A stretch of DNA of 64,000 nucleotides. It comes from Pseudomonas sp. M47T1 (GTDB lineage Bacteria; Pseudomonadota; Gammaproteobacteria; Pseudomonadales; Pseudomonadaceae). Location: positions 92,864 to 156,863 of the forward strand of contig NZ_AJWX01000017.1 of NCBI RefSeq assembly GCF_000263855.1, in the 5' to 3' direction. The notes under the pieces are model-generated. The model ran no database searches, was not told the DNA's origin, and worked only from the letters and a program-made list of their open reading frames with translations. The translations under genes and the position numbers were made by a program. Positions 7,677 to 16,953 of the stretch are shown piece after piece (the first letter of the stretch is position 1; every line of letters begins with the position of its first letter).

Positions 7677-10241
7677 TCAGGCGAAGACGATCTCGTCGCC
7701 TTCCACCGAGGCGGTCACGGTGCTGCCGGGCAGGAATTGCCCCGACAGTATCAGCTGCGCCAGCGGGTTCTCGATCCAGCGCTGAATGGCGCGCTTGAGC
7801 GGCCGAGCGCCGTACACCGGGTCGTAACCCACGGCAATCAGCTTGTCCAACGCCTCGTCGCTCAGCGTCAGGTTCAACTCGCGCTCGGCCAGGCGGCTGC
7901 GCAGGCGGCCAAGCTGGATTTGCGTGATGCCGGCGATCTGATCGCGGGCCAGCGCTTCGAAGATCACCACCTCGTCGATACGGTTGATGAACTCCGGCCG
8001 GAAGTGCGAGCTCACCGCGTCCATCACGGCCGCACGCTGAGCCTCACGGTCACCGGTCAACTCCTGGATCTGCGCCGAGCCCAGGTTGGAAGTCATCACG
8101 ATCACGGTGTTGCGGAAGTCCACGGTGCGCCCCTGGTTGTCGGTCAGGCGTCCGTCGTCCAGCACTTGCAGCAACACGTTGAACACGTCCGGATGCGCCT
8201 TCTCGACTTCGTCCAGCAGCACCACCGAGTACGGTTTGCGACGCACGGCTTCGGTCAGGTAACCGCCCTCCTCGTAACCGACGTAGCCTGGTGGGGCACC
8301 AATCAGGCGAGCCACGGAATGTTTCTCCATGAACTCGGACATGTCGATGCGCACCATGGCCTCTTCGGTGTCGAACAGGAACTCGGCCAGCGCCTTGCAC
8401 AGTTCGGTCTTGCCCACGCCGGTAGGGCCCAGGAACATGAACGAACCGCTTGGGCGGTTAGGGTCGGACAGCCCGGCGCGCGAACGCCGTACCGCGTTGG
8501 CCACCGCCACCACCGCCTCGTCCTGGCCGATGACGCGCTGGTGCAACAGGCTTTCCATTTTCAACAGCTTCTCGCGCTCGCCTTCGAGCATTTTCGAGAC
8601 AGGAATGCCGGTCCACTTCGACACCACTTCGGCAATTTCTTCCTCGGTGACCTTGCTGCGCAGCAACTGGTTGTCGCTCTTGCCGTGCTGGTCGACCATT
8701 TGCAGGCTGCGTTCCAGGTCCGGGATTATCCCGTACTGCAGCTCGGCCATGCGATTCAGGTCGCCGCGGCGGCGGGCGGCTTCCAGTTCCTGGCGTGACT
8801 GTTCGATTTTCTGCTGAATCTGCGCAGAGCCCTGCACCTCGGCTTTTTCCGAGGTCCAGACCTCTTCAAGGTCGGCGTACTCACGCTCCAGCCGGGTAAT
8901 TTCCTCGGTCAGTTTTTCCAGGCGCTTGATGGCCGCCTCGTCGTCCTCTTTCTTCAAGGCCTGGGATTCGACCTTGAGCTGGATCAGGCGGCGCTCCAGG
9001 CGGTCCAGCACTTCTGGCTTGGAGTCGATTTCCATGCGGATGCGGCTGGCGGCTTCGTCGATCAGGTCGATGGCCTTGTCCGGCAACTGGCGGTCGGTGA
9101 TGTAGCGATGGCTGAGCTTGGCCGCGGCAATGATCGCGCCGTCGGTGATGGCCACCTTGTGGTGCACTTCATAGCGCTCTTTCAGGCCGCGCAGGATGGC
9201 GATGGTGTCTTCCTCGCTCGGCTCTTCCACCAGCACTTTCTGGAAGCGTCGCTCCAGCGCCGCGTCCTTCTCTATGTATTGACGGTATTCGTTCAGAGTG
9301 GTGGCGCCCACACAGTGCAGCTCACCGCGAGCCAGCGCCGGCTTGAGCATGTTGCCGGCGTCCATGGAGCCTTCGCCCTTGCCGGCGCCCACCATGGTGT
9401 GCAGCTCGTCGATGAACAGAATGATCTGGCCTTCCTGCTTGGACAGATCATTGAGCACGCCCTTGAGGCGCTCTTCGAACTCGCCACGGAACTTGGCGCC
9501 GGCGATCAGCGAGCCCATGTCCAAGGACAGCAGGCGCTTGCCACGCAGGCCGTCGGGCACTTCACCATTGATGATGCGCTGGGCCAGGCCCTCGGCAATG
9601 GCGGTCTTGCCCACTCCAGGCTCACCGATCAATACCGGGTTGTTCTTGGTGCGGCGCTGCAAGACCTGGATGGTGCGACGAATTTCGTCGTCACGGCCGA
9701 TCACCGGGTCCAACTTGCCCTCTTCGGCGCGCTTGGTGAGGTCCACGGTGTATTTTTCCAAGGACTTGCGCGAGTCCTCGGCGTTGGCGTCGTTCACCGC
9801 TTCGCCGCCACGCAGGTTGATGATGGCGTTTTCCAGGGCCTTCTTGCTCACCCCCTGGCCCAGCAGCAACTTGCCCAGTTTGCTGTTTTCGTCCATGGCA
9901 GCCAACAACACCAGCTCGCTGGAGATGAACTGGTCACCTTTCTGCTGGGCCAGGCGGTCGGCCTGGTTGAGCAGGCGCGCCAGGTCCTGGGACATGTTGA
10001 CGTCGCCGGTGGGGTTCTGGATTTTTGGCAGGCGGTCGAGCTCTTTGCTCAACTCCTTGCGCAGGCTGTTCACGTCGAAGCCGGTCTGCATCAGCAGCGG
10101 CTTGATGGAACCGCCCTGCTGGTCGAGCAGCGCCTGCATCAAATGCGCAGGCTCGATGGCCGGATGGTCCATGCCCACGGCCAAGGATTGGGAGTCGGAT
10201 AAGGCTAATTGCAACTTACTGGTCAAACGGTCTATACGCAT
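7677..10241 (-). CDS. clpB: ATP-dependent disaggregase ClpB
   Basis: An 854-residue Hsp100 protein. An N-domain (about 1-145) is followed by the first AAA+ module with Walker A GEPGVGKT (206-213), a long coiled-coil middle domain (about 400-525, the KEDDEAAIKRLEKL and EEVWTSEKAEVQG stretches), and a second AAA+ module with GPTGVGKTE near 605. No ClpP-binding loop is apparent. With DnaK it threads and rescues aggregated proteins in the cytoplasm. Length is normal. A sigma-32 promoter at 10317-10345 and a strong AGGAAGG site just before the ATG explain its heat-shock expression. Confidence 0.98.
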   Translation of the reverse strand: MRIDRLTSKLQLALSDSQSLAVGMDHPAIEPAHLMQALLDQQGGSIKPLLMQTGFDVNSLRKELSKELDRLPKIQNPTGDVNMSQDLARLLNQADRLAQQKGDQFISSELVLLAAMDENSKLGKLLLGQGVSKKALENAIINLRGGEAVNDANAEDSRKSLEKYTVDLTKRAEEGKLDPVIGRDDEIRRTIQVLQRRTKNNPVLIGEPGVGKTAIAEGLAQRIINGEVPDGLRGKRLLSLDMGSLIAGAKFRGEFEERLKGVLNDLSKQEGQIILFIDELHTMVGAGKGEGSMDAGNMLKPALARGELHCVGATTLNEYRQYIEKDAALERRFQKVLVEEPSEEDTIAILRGLKERYEVHHKVAITDGAIIAAAKLSHRYITDRQLPDKAIDLIDEAASRIRMEIDSKPEVLDRLERRLIQLKVESQALKKEDDEAAIKRLEKLTEEITRLEREYADLEEVWTSEKAEVQGSAQIQQKIEQSRQELEAARRRGDLNRMAELQYGIIPDLERSLQMVDQHGKSDNQLLRSKVTEEEIAEVVSKWTGIPVSKMLEGEREKLLKMESLLHQRVIGQDEAVVAVANAVRRSRAGLSDPNRPSGSFMFLGPTGVGKTELCKALAEFLFDTEEAMVRIDMSEFMEKHSVARLIGAPPGYVGYEEGGYLTEAVRRKPYSVVLLDEVEKAHPDVFNVLLQVLDDGRLTDNQGRTVDFRNTVIVMTSNLGSAQIQELTGDREAQRAAVMDAVSSHFRPEFINRIDEVVIFEALARDQIAGITQIQLGRLRSRLAERELNLTLSDEALDKLIAVGYDPVYGARPLKRAIQRWIENPLAQLILSGQFLPGSTVTASVEGDEIVFA

Positions 10242-10316
10242 GAGTCACCTTCCTATAGGGGCAGGCCGGAGCGATGGACACACCTGATGAAGAAAAACCT
10301 GCCTGAGATACCGATA

Positions 10317-10345
10317 TAGATGGGGGAGATTGTTCAGGATTCAAG
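10317..10345 (-). promoter_or_regulatory. Sigma-32 heat-shock promoter of clpB
   Basis: On the minus strand CTTGAA, a 14-base spacer, then CCCCATCTA. Both boxes match the RpoH consensus (CTTGAAA and CCCCATnT) with normal spacing. Transcription would begin roughly 65 bases before the clpB ATG. Confidence 0.88.
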
Positions 10346-10433
10346 CGGCAGTGGCTTGACCCAGGTCATGATTCGGTGGCGCCTGGTTCCCGAGCTTCGT
10401 CCGGTCCCACAAGGGATCGCATTTGGAATTAGT

Positions 10434-10520
10434 TGTGGGAGTGGGCTCTGCCCGCGAAAAGGACCCCGCGCACTCCAGCAGTCAGGCGGCGGCACATTCG
10501 CGGGCAAAGCCCGCTCCCAC
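10434..10520. repeat. REP doublet
   Basis: Inverted units TGTGGGAGTGGGCTCTGCCC and GGGCAAAGCCCGCTCCCAC separated by about 47 bases, filling the gap between pgeF and the clpB promoter. Its right end reaches the last base of the pgeF stop codon. Confidence 0.88.
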
Positions 10521-11254
10521 TATCCCAGCCAGATCAGCGAAGCGAAGCGCCCCGTCTGCGGCGCGCGCCGGTAAGAGAAGAAGCGTAGATCCTCGATGGT
10601 GCATTCACCACCACCGTACACGGCAGTAATGCCCATGGCCGCCAGGCGCAGGCGCGCCAGGGCGTAAATGTCGGCCAGGTACTTGCCGGGCTGGGCGCCT
10701 GGCACAAAGGCTTCGGCGGTTTCGGGGTGGCTGGCCATGAAGATGTCGCGCACCTCGGCCCCCACTTCAAAATTGCGCGGGCCAATGGCCGGGCCCAGCC
10801 ACACCAGAATCTCGCTGGCCGGCACACCCAGGCTGTTGGCCGTGGCCTCCAGCACCCCGGCCGCCAGCCCACGCCAGCCGGCATGGGCGGCGCCCACGCG
10901 GGTACCGGCGCGGTCGCAGAACAGGGCCGGCAGGCAGTCGGCGGTCATCACCGTGCAGGCAATGCCCGGCGTCGACGTCCAGCTGGCGTCCGCCTCAGCG
11001 ATCCCCCCAGGGTCGGCATGGGCCACGCTCACCCCGTGCACCTGCTTGAGCCAGGCCGGCTGGATACCAAACTGGCGGGTCAGGCGCGCACGGTTATCGG
11101 CCACCGACGCCGGGCTGTCGCCCACGTGGTCACCGAGGTTGAACGATTCGAAAGGCGCGACGCTGACGCCGCCCTGCCGAGTGGTGACGCAGGACCTGAC
11201 GTTGGCCGGTGCCGGCCAATCGGGGAAAATCAGGTCCTGCATCAACTCACTCAC
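10520..11254 (-). CDS. pgeF: Peptidoglycan editing factor PgeF (laccase-domain, YfiH family)
   Basis: A 244-residue DUF152/YfiH protein. It contains the metal-site motifs LKQVHG, TVMTADCLPALFCD and GAAHAGWRGLAAGV, which supply the conserved His-Cys-His zinc or copper ligands, and GPAIGPRNFEVG. In E. coli PgeF removes wrongly incorporated L-serine precursors in peptidoglycan synthesis; others report purine nucleosidase or polyphenol oxidase activities. The start is a GTG at 11254 overlapping the rluD stop by 4 nt, so rluD-pgeF is a coupled operon. A downstream ATG (11242) is possible. Confidence 0.92.
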   Translation of the reverse strand: MSELMQDLIFPDWPAPANVRSCVTTRQGGVSVAPFESFNLGDHVGDSPASVADNRARLTRQFGIQPAWLKQVHGVSVAHADPGGIAEADASWTSTPGIACTVMTADCLPALFCDRAGTRVGAAHAGWRGLAAGVLEATANSLGVPASEILVWLGPAIGPRNFEVGAEVRDIFMASHPETAEAFVPGAQPGKYLADIYALARLRLAAMGITAVYGGGECTIEDLRFFSYRRAPQTGRFASLIWLG

Positions 11255-12213
11255 CCGATGAACGCCTCGCGGTCCTGCTTGAGCAACGACAGCAGCCAGA
11301 CGAAGTCGTCCGGCAGCGGCGATTCCCAGCTCATGCGCTCACCGGTGGTGGGGTGTTCCAGCTCCAGGAAGCGTGCGTGCAGGGCCTGGCGCGGGAAGGT
11401 CTTGAGCGCGTCGACCATGCTCGGGTTGGCCGCCGGCGGAATGCGGAAGCGACCACCGTAAGCTGGGTCGCCCACCAACGGGAAGTTGATGTGTGACATG
11501 TGCACGCGAATCTGGTGGGTACGGCCGGTTTCCAGCTTGACCCGCACATGGGTGTGGGAACGGAAGCGCTCCAGCACGCGGTAGTGGCTGACGGCAGGCT
11601 TGCCACCTTCCATCACCGCCATGCGCTGGCGCTGCTGGCCGTGGCGACCGATGGGCGCGTTGATCTTGCCCCCGGCGGTCACCACACCGATCACGATGCA
11701 CTCATAAATCCGACTGACGGTACGGCTTTGCAGCTGGGTAACCAGTTTTGTCTGCGCCTGGATGGTCTTGGCCACCACCATAAGGCCGGTGGTGTCCTTG
11801 TCCAGGCGGTGCACGATGCCGGCGCGCGGGACGTTGACGATGTCCGGCACGTGGTGCAGCAAGGCGTTGAGCAGGGTACCGTCGGCGTGGCCGGCAGCCG
11901 GGTGCACCACCAGGCCCGCAGGCTTGTTGATGACCAGGATGTCGTCGTCTTCGTAGACGATGTCCAGTTCGATGTCCTGGGCGATCCACTCGCCCTGGGC
12001 TTCCTGTTCGGCGGAAAGGGCCAGGATAGCGCCGCCGTGAACGATGTCACGCGGGCGCAGCACGCCACCGTCCACGGTCAGGCGGCCTTCTTTGATCCAG
12101 GCGGATAGGCGCGAGCGCGAGTGCTCGGCGAACAATTGTGCGGCGACTTGATCGAGGCGTTGGCCGCCCAATTCGGACGGCACCTCTGCGCTAAGTTGTA
12201 TGATCTCGGACAT
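11251..12213 (-). CDS. rluD: 23S rRNA pseudouridine synthase RluD
   Basis: A 320-residue enzyme with an N-terminal S4 RNA-binding domain (about 18-70) and an RsuA/RluD catalytic domain with HRLDKDTTGLMVVAKT, whose aspartate is the catalytic nucleophile. RluD modifies three uridines in helix 69 of 23S rRNA. The start is set at ATG 12213 (MSEIIQLSAEVP); upstream in-frame codons would add a proline-rich leader not seen in the family. It is divergent from bamD, the arrangement found throughout gammaproteobacteria. Confidence 0.96.
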   Translation of the reverse strand: MSEIIQLSAEVPSELGGQRLDQVAAQLFAEHSRSRLSAWIKEGRLTVDGGVLRPRDIVHGGAILALSAEQEAQGEWIAQDIELDIVYEDDDILVINKPAGLVVHPAAGHADGTLLNALLHHVPDIVNVPRAGIVHRLDKDTTGLMVVAKTIQAQTKLVTQLQSRTVSRIYECIVIGVVTAGGKINAPIGRHGQQRQRMAVMEGGKPAVSHYRVLERFRSHTHVRVKLETGRTHQIRVHMSHINFPLVGDPAYGGRFRIPPAANPSMVDALKTFPRQALHARFLELEHPTTGERMSWESPLPDDFVWLLSLLKQDREAFIG

Positions 12214-12362
12214 GCTCGGACTAGGCGGCGGCACAGCCTTTGGTTTCGGCTGCACGCTTGTGGTTAAATACGGCGTCTTTTGCCCCGAGGCTTCCACGGG
12301 GCGCTCATCATAACAGGACGGTCACGCCCAAGACAGCGGCCGTCATAGGGACGCAAGCCGCC

Positions 12363-13388
12363 ATGCAAGTGAAACACCTGCTGCTGATCGCCATCCTCGG
12401 ACTCACGGCCGCCTGTTCGTCGAAGAAGGAAGTGGTCGACGAAAACCTGAGCGAAACCGAGCTGTACCAGCAGGCGCAGGCCGATCTGGACAACCACAGC
12501 TATACCAGCGCCACCGCCAAACTGAAGGCGCTGGACTCCCGCTATCCGTTCGGGCGCTACGCCGACCAGGCGCAGCTCGAGCTGATCTACGCCAACTACA
12601 AGAACTCCGAACCTGAAGCGGCCAAGTCGGCTGCCGAGCGTTTCATCCGCCTGCACCCGCAGCACCCGAACGTGGACTACGCCTACTACCTCAAGGGCCT
12701 GACCTCGTTCGACCAGGACCGTGGCCTGCTGGCGCGCTTCCTGCCGCTGGACATGACCAAGCGTGACCCGGGCGCTGCCCGCGACTCCTACAACGAGTTC
12801 GCCCAGCTCACCAGCCGCTACCCCAACAGCCGCTACGCGCCGGACGCCAAGCAGCGCATGATCTACCTGCGCAACCTGCTGGCGGCCTACGAGATTCACG
12901 TGGCTGACTACTACCTGACCCGTCAGGCCTACGTCGCTGCCGCCAACCGTGGCCGCTACGTGGTGGAAAACTTCCAGGAAACACCGTCCGTCGGTGATGG
13001 CCTGGCCGTGATGGTCGAGTCCTACCAGCGCCTTGGCCTGGACGATCTGGCCAACACCAGCCTGGAAACCCTGAAGCTGAACTACCCGGACCACCCGCAA
13101 CTGGTGGACGACAAGTTCGTGCCTCAGCAGCAGGAAGCGGACAACCGCTCCTGGCTGACCAAGGCCACGCTGGGCCTGGTGGAAACCAGTGCTCCGCTGC
13201 CACCGGGTGAAACCCGAGCCAACCAGGACGTGGTCAAGCAGTTCCAGGACGCCAAGGATGCCATCCCGCGCGACCTGCTGCCCAAAGACCAGGGCGGCAC
13301 CGCCGAAGACGCTGCCAAGCCGGTAGACGACGCGCCGAAGAAAAGCCGTTCGATCTTCAGCTACATGACCTTCGGCCTGTTCGACTGA
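12363..13388 (+). CDS. bamD: Outer membrane assembly lipoprotein BamD
   Basis: A 341-residue lipoprotein with a signal peptide ending in the lipobox LTAAC (Cys18 lipidated). Five TPR-like repeats follow, seen as the repeated SRYPFGRYADQAQLEL, LHPQHPNVDYAYYLKG and SRYPNSRYAPDAKQR units. BamD is the essential partner of BamA in inserting outer membrane beta-barrels. The C-terminal extension is longer than in E. coli, which is usual for Pseudomonas. A terminator follows at 13402-13430. Confidence 0.97.
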   Translation: MQVKHLLLIAILGLTAACSSKKEVVDENLSETELYQQAQADLDNHSYTSATAKLKALDSRYPFGRYADQAQLELIYANYKNSEPEAAKSAAERFIRLHPQHPNVDYAYYLKGLTSFDQDRGLLARFLPLDMTKRDPGAARDSYNEFAQLTSRYPNSRYAPDAKQRMIYLRNLLAAYEIHVADYYLTRQAYVAAANRGRYVVENFQETPSVGDGLAVMVESYQRLGLDDLANTSLETLKLNYPDHPQLVDDKFVPQQQEADNRSWLTKATLGLVETSAPLPPGETRANQDVVKQFQDAKDAIPRDLLPKDQGGTAEDAAKPVDDAPKKSRSIFSYMTFGLFD

Positions 13389-13401
13389 ACAGCACCGCAG
13401 T

Positions 13402-13430
13402 AAAAAAGAGGCCTTCGGGCCTCTTTTTTT
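13402..13430 (+). terminator. Intrinsic terminator of bamD
   Basis: AAAAAAGAGGCC, a TTCG tetraloop, then GGCCTCTTTTTTT, starting 13 bases after the bamD stop. Long perfect stem and T tract. Confidence 0.95.
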
Positions 13431-13466
13431 GTATCCGCAGAAATATATTGCCGCCCTGAAATATCT

Positions 13467-13558
13467 GTAGTCGCTGCCACCAGGCTGCGCCGGCCCGCAT
13501 TTACACGGGAGATTTTCAGCGAGGCACCAGGCCAGCGCAGCCTGGCGGCAGCGGCTAC
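13467..13558. repeat. Long palindromic intergenic repeat, GTAGCCGCTGCC family
   Basis: The left arm GTAGTCGCTGCCACCAGGCTG and right arm CAGCCTGGCGGCAGCGGCTAC are near-perfect inverted copies about 90 bases apart. The right arm is almost identical to that at 380-470. Confidence 0.78.
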
Positions 13559-13674
13559 CGGTATCGGCGTACCCAGGCCATCAAAAAGATATCACCGCCG
13601 ATACCCATCGCCGCTTGTCCCACGCCCTACCCGCTCCTACACTGCCGCATCTCTCCCTGCTTGAGCTGTTGACC

Positions 13675-13908
13675 ATGATTCGCCTGATTTTCTGGATCGC
13701 CATTGTCTTTGCCGTGTTGTGGCTGTGGCGCAAGATCAAGCCCACCCCGCGCCAGCCCGCCCAGCGCGGTGCCGAGCAGGCGCTGTTGATGGTGCGCTGC
13801 GCCCACTGCGGTGTGCACTTGCCGCAAGACCGCGCCCTCAGCAACGGCCAGCACTGGTATTGCACCCAGGCTCACCTCAACGAGGGCCCGGCCCCACGTG
13901 AGCGCTGA
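13675..13908 (+). CDS. PP0621-type small membrane protein with zinc-ribbon-like motif
   Basis: A 77-residue protein with one N-terminal membrane helix (MIRLIFWIAIVFAVLWLW), a basic linker, and a C-terminal CAHCGVHLPQ...C metal-binding motif. It is conserved just before pilS in pseudomonads. The ATG at 13675 gives the membrane anchor directly; an upstream in-frame ATG (13615) would bury it. It overlaps the pilS start, so it may be the first gene of the pilS-pilR unit. Function unknown. Confidence 0.75.
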   Translation: MIRLIFWIAIVFAVLWLWRKIKPTPRQPAQRGAEQALLMVRCAHCGVHLPQDRALSNGQHWYCTQAHLNEGPAPRER

Positions 13909-15490
13909 GACCTTCCAGCCCGGCGGCCCCCAGGCGCGGCGCATGCTGCGCCTGTATCACCTGTACCGCCTGACCATCGGCATTACCCTGATCCTGCTGA
14001 TTTCCAGCGACATGGACGACAAGCTGCTGGAGCTGGCCAATGGCGTCTGGTTCCGCAGTGGCAGCTGGGCCTACCTGCTGCTCAACATCGCCGCTGTGAT
14101 ACTGCTGGAAAAACTGCGCCCGCCCGGCCACGTGTTCGCCTTGGCGCTGTTCGACATCCTGATGCTGTCCGGGCTGTTCTACGCCGGCGGCGGCACGCCC
14201 AGCGGCATCGGCAACTTGATGATTGCCTCGGTGGCCATGAGCAATCTGCTGCTGCGCGGGCGCAATGGCCTGCTGATTGCCGCACTGGGCAGCATCGGCA
14301 TCATCTACCTGACCTTCTACCTGAACTTCCTGCGGCCCAACAACGTCACCAACTACGTACAGGCCAGCACCCTGGGCGTGCTGTGCTTTGCCGTGGCGCT
14401 GATGGTGCAGGCCCTGACGCGGCTGCTGCGGGTCAGCGAAAACCTGGCCTCACAACGCGCCAGCGACGTCACCAACCTGGAAGAGCTGAACGCACTGATC
14501 CTGCAGCGCATGCGCACCGGCATCCTCGTGCTGGACACCGTCAACCGCGTGCAACTGGCCAACGACGGCGCGCTCAAGCTGATTGGCCAGTATCACCTCA
14601 GCGGCCAGTTGATCGCTGCCTATTCGCCAGAACTGGTGGAACGCCTGCTGCAATGGCACACCAACCCCACGTTGCGCCTGCGCAGTATCAAGTTCACCCC
14701 CACCGGCCCTTCGGTGCAGCCAAGCTTCATCGCCCTTCGCCGTGGCGACCAGCAACAAACCCTGGTGTTTCTCGAAGACCTGTCGCAAATCGCGCAGCAG
14801 GCCCAGCAGCTGAAACTGGCCGCCCTGGGCCGCCTGACCGCCAGCATTGCCCATGAAATCCGCAACCCGCTGGGCGCCATCAGTCATGCCGGCCAACTGC
14901 TGCAGGAATCAGAGAGCCTGGACCCGGCCGACCTGCGCCTGACCCAGATCATCAAGGACCAGTCCAAGCGCATGAACCTGATCATCGAGAACGTGCTGCA
15001 ACTGTCTCGCCGGCGCCAGGCCGAGCCCCAGATGCTGGACTTGACGGTATTTGTGCAACAGTTCCTGGAACACTTCCGCACCAGCGCCACCCCGCGCCAG
15101 GCCCTGCACCTGTACGTCACCGACGGGCCGATCGAAACCCGCATGGACCCGCACCACCTGACCCAGGTGCTGACCAACCTGGTGGAAAACGGGCTGCGCT
15201 ACAGCGCCCATGCCCACGGCCAGGCACAGGTGTGGCTGAACCTATTCGTGGAACCGACCAACGGCCTGCCTATTCTCGACGTACTGGATGATGGTCCCGG
15301 GTTTTCGGCCGATCAACTGCAACACATCTTCGAACCTTTCTTCACCACCGAAACCAAAGGAACAGGATTGGGCCTCTACATTTCCCGTGAGCTGTGCGAA
15401 AGCAACCAGGCGCACCTAGACTACAAACCACGTGAACGCGGTGGCAGCTGCCTGCGGATCACGTTCGCCCATGCACGGAAGCTGAGTTGA
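13898..15490 (+). CDS. pilS: Type IV pilus sensor histidine kinase PilS
   Basis: A 530-residue kinase with six hydrophobic segments at the N-terminus (about 15-190), a PAS-like linker (about 215-300), a dimerisation domain with the phospho-acceptor His319 in SIAHEIRNPLG, and a C-terminal ATPase domain with NLVENGLRYS and DDGPGFSADQL. PilS senses pilin levels in the inner membrane and controls PilR. The GTG at 13898 overlaps the previous gene; an ATG at 13943 is an alternative. It is coupled to pilR. Confidence 0.94.
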   Translation: MSAETFQPGGPQARRMLRLYHLYRLTIGITLILLISSDMDDKLLELANGVWFRSGSWAYLLLNIAAVILLEKLRPPGHVFALALFDILMLSGLFYAGGGTPSGIGNLMIASVAMSNLLLRGRNGLLIAALGSIGIIYLTFYLNFLRPNNVTNYVQASTLGVLCFAVALMVQALTRLLRVSENLASQRASDVTNLEELNALILQRMRTGILVLDTVNRVQLANDGALKLIGQYHLSGQLIAAYSPELVERLLQWHTNPTLRLRSIKFTPTGPSVQPSFIALRRGDQQQTLVFLEDLSQIAQQAQQLKLAALGRLTASIAHEIRNPLGAISHAGQLLQESESLDPADLRLTQIIKDQSKRMNLIIENVLQLSRRRQAEPQMLDLTVFVQQFLEHFRTSATPRQALHLYVTDGPIETRMDPHHLTQVLTNLVENGLRYSAHAHGQAQVWLNLFVEPTNGLPILDVLDDGPGFSADQLQHIFEPFFTTETKGTGLGLYISRELCESNQAHLDYKPRERGGSCLRITFAHARKLS

Positions 15491-15492
15491 AC

Positions 15493-16833
15493 ATGAGCCA
15501 ACGGCAGAAGATCCTGATCGTCGACGATGAACCGGATATCCGCGAACTCCTGGAAATCACCCTGGGCCGGATGAAGCTCGACACGCGCAGCGCGCGCAAC
15601 GTCAAAGAAGCCCGCGACTGGCTGGCCCGCGAGCCCTTCGACCTGTGCCTGACCGACATGCGCCTGCCCGACGGCACGGGCCTTGAGCTGGTGCAGCACA
15701 TGCAGCAACGCTTTCCGCAACTGCCAGTGGCGATGATTACCGCCTACGGCAGCCTCGACACCGCCATCAACGCTTTGAAGGCCGGCGCCTTCGACTTCCT
15801 GACCAAACCGGTGGACCTGCCGCGCCTGCGCGACTTGGTCACCACCGCCCTGCGCCTGCAAGGCCCGGCGGGTAGCGAGCAGAGCATCGATGACCGGCTG
15901 CTGGGCGATTCACCGCCCATGCTGGCCATGCGCAAACAGATCGGCCGCCTGGCCCGCAGCCAGGCGCCGGTGTACATCAGTGGCGAGTCGGGCAGCGGCA
16001 AGGAACTGGTAGCACGCCTGATCCACGAACAGGGCCCGCGCGCCGAGTTGCCGTTCGTGCCGGTGAACTGCGGGGCCATTCCCTCCGAGCTGATGGAAAG
16101 CGAATTCTTCGGCCATCGCAAAGGCAGCTTCACCGGTGCCATGGAGGACAAGCCAGGGCTGTTCCAGGCGGCCAGCGGCGGCACCTTGTTTCTGGATGAA
16201 GTGGCTGACCTGCCACTGGCCATGCAGGTCAAACTGCTGCGCGCCATTCAGGAAAAGGCCATTCGCAGCATTGGCGGCCAGAGCGAAGTGGTGGTGGATG
16301 TGCGCGTACTGTGTGCCACCCATAAGGATTTGAACGCCGAAGTGGCCGCCGGGCGCTTCCGCCAGGACCTGTACTACCGCCTCAACGTTATCGAACTGCG
16401 CGTGCCCTCGCTGCGCGAACGCCGGGAGGACATCCTGCTGCTGGCCACCAAGGTGCTCAAGCGCCTGGCCCAGGGCAGCGGCCTGCCGCCGGCGCAACTG
16501 AGCCCGGCAGCGCTGGAAACCCTGAAGGGCTATCGCTTCCCCGGCAACGTGCGCGAACTGGAAAACATGCTGGAGCGGGCTTACACCCTGTGTGAAAACG
16601 AACGTATCGAAGCCAGCGACTTGCGCCTCACCGAATCGGCCCCGGTGGCCGAAAACGGCGTGCCGGACCTGACCAACGTGGACAACCTGGAAGACTTCCT
16701 GGAAACCATCGAACGCAAACTGATCTTGCAGGCCCTGGAAGAAACCCGCTGGAACCGCACGGCAGCGGCGCAGCGCTTGAACCTGTCGTTCCGTTCGATG
16801 CGCTACCGCCTCAAAAAGCTCGGCCTGGAATAA
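15493..16833 (+). CDS. pilR: Sigma-54-dependent response regulator PilR
   Basis: A 446-residue NtrC-family activator. The receiver domain has the acidic pair Asp11-Asp12 and phospho-acceptor Asp55 (LTDMRLPDG). The central AAA+ domain has Walker A GESGSGKE and the sigma-54 contact loop in the form GSFTGA. The C-terminal Fis-type helix-turn-helix is RWNRTAAAQRLNLSFRSMRYRL. It activates pilin transcription with RpoN. ATG 15493 is preferred over a TTG at 15487, which overlaps the pilS stop. The long palindrome at 16853-16950 follows. Confidence 0.95.
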   Translation: MSQRQKILIVDDEPDIRELLEITLGRMKLDTRSARNVKEARDWLAREPFDLCLTDMRLPDGTGLELVQHMQQRFPQLPVAMITAYGSLDTAINALKAGAFDFLTKPVDLPRLRDLVTTALRLQGPAGSEQSIDDRLLGDSPPMLAMRKQIGRLARSQAPVYISGESGSGKELVARLIHEQGPRAELPFVPVNCGAIPSELMESEFFGHRKGSFTGAMEDKPGLFQAASGGTLFLDEVADLPLAMQVKLLRAIQEKAIRSIGGQSEVVVDVRVLCATHKDLNAEVAAGRFRQDLYYRLNVIELRVPSLRERREDILLLATKVLKRLAQGSGLPPAQLSPAALETLKGYRFPGNVRELENMLERAYTLCENERIEASDLRLTESAPVAENGVPDLTNVDNLEDFLETIERKLILQALEETRWNRTAAAQRLNLSFRSMRYRLKKLGLE

Positions 16834-16852
16834 CCCCCCCACCTGCGCCCCG

Positions 16853-16950
16853 GAGCTGCTGCCAGGCTGCGAAGGCCCGCACAGGGGGCCCGCGATCAAC
16901 CTGACACCGCCAAAGGTCCTGCAAACCTCTTAGCAGCCTGCGCCAGCTAC
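16853..16950. repeat. Long palindromic repeat, GAGCTGCTGCCAGGCTGCGAAGGC type
   Basis: The left arm GAGCTGCTGCCAGGCTGCG and right arm TAGCAGCCTGCGCCAGCTAC are diverged inverted copies. The internal phrase GGGCCCGCGATCAA also occurs, slightly altered, at 32518-32614, so these two elements form a subfamily. It sits between converging pilR and thiO. Confidence 0.65.
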
Positions 16951-16953
16951 GGG

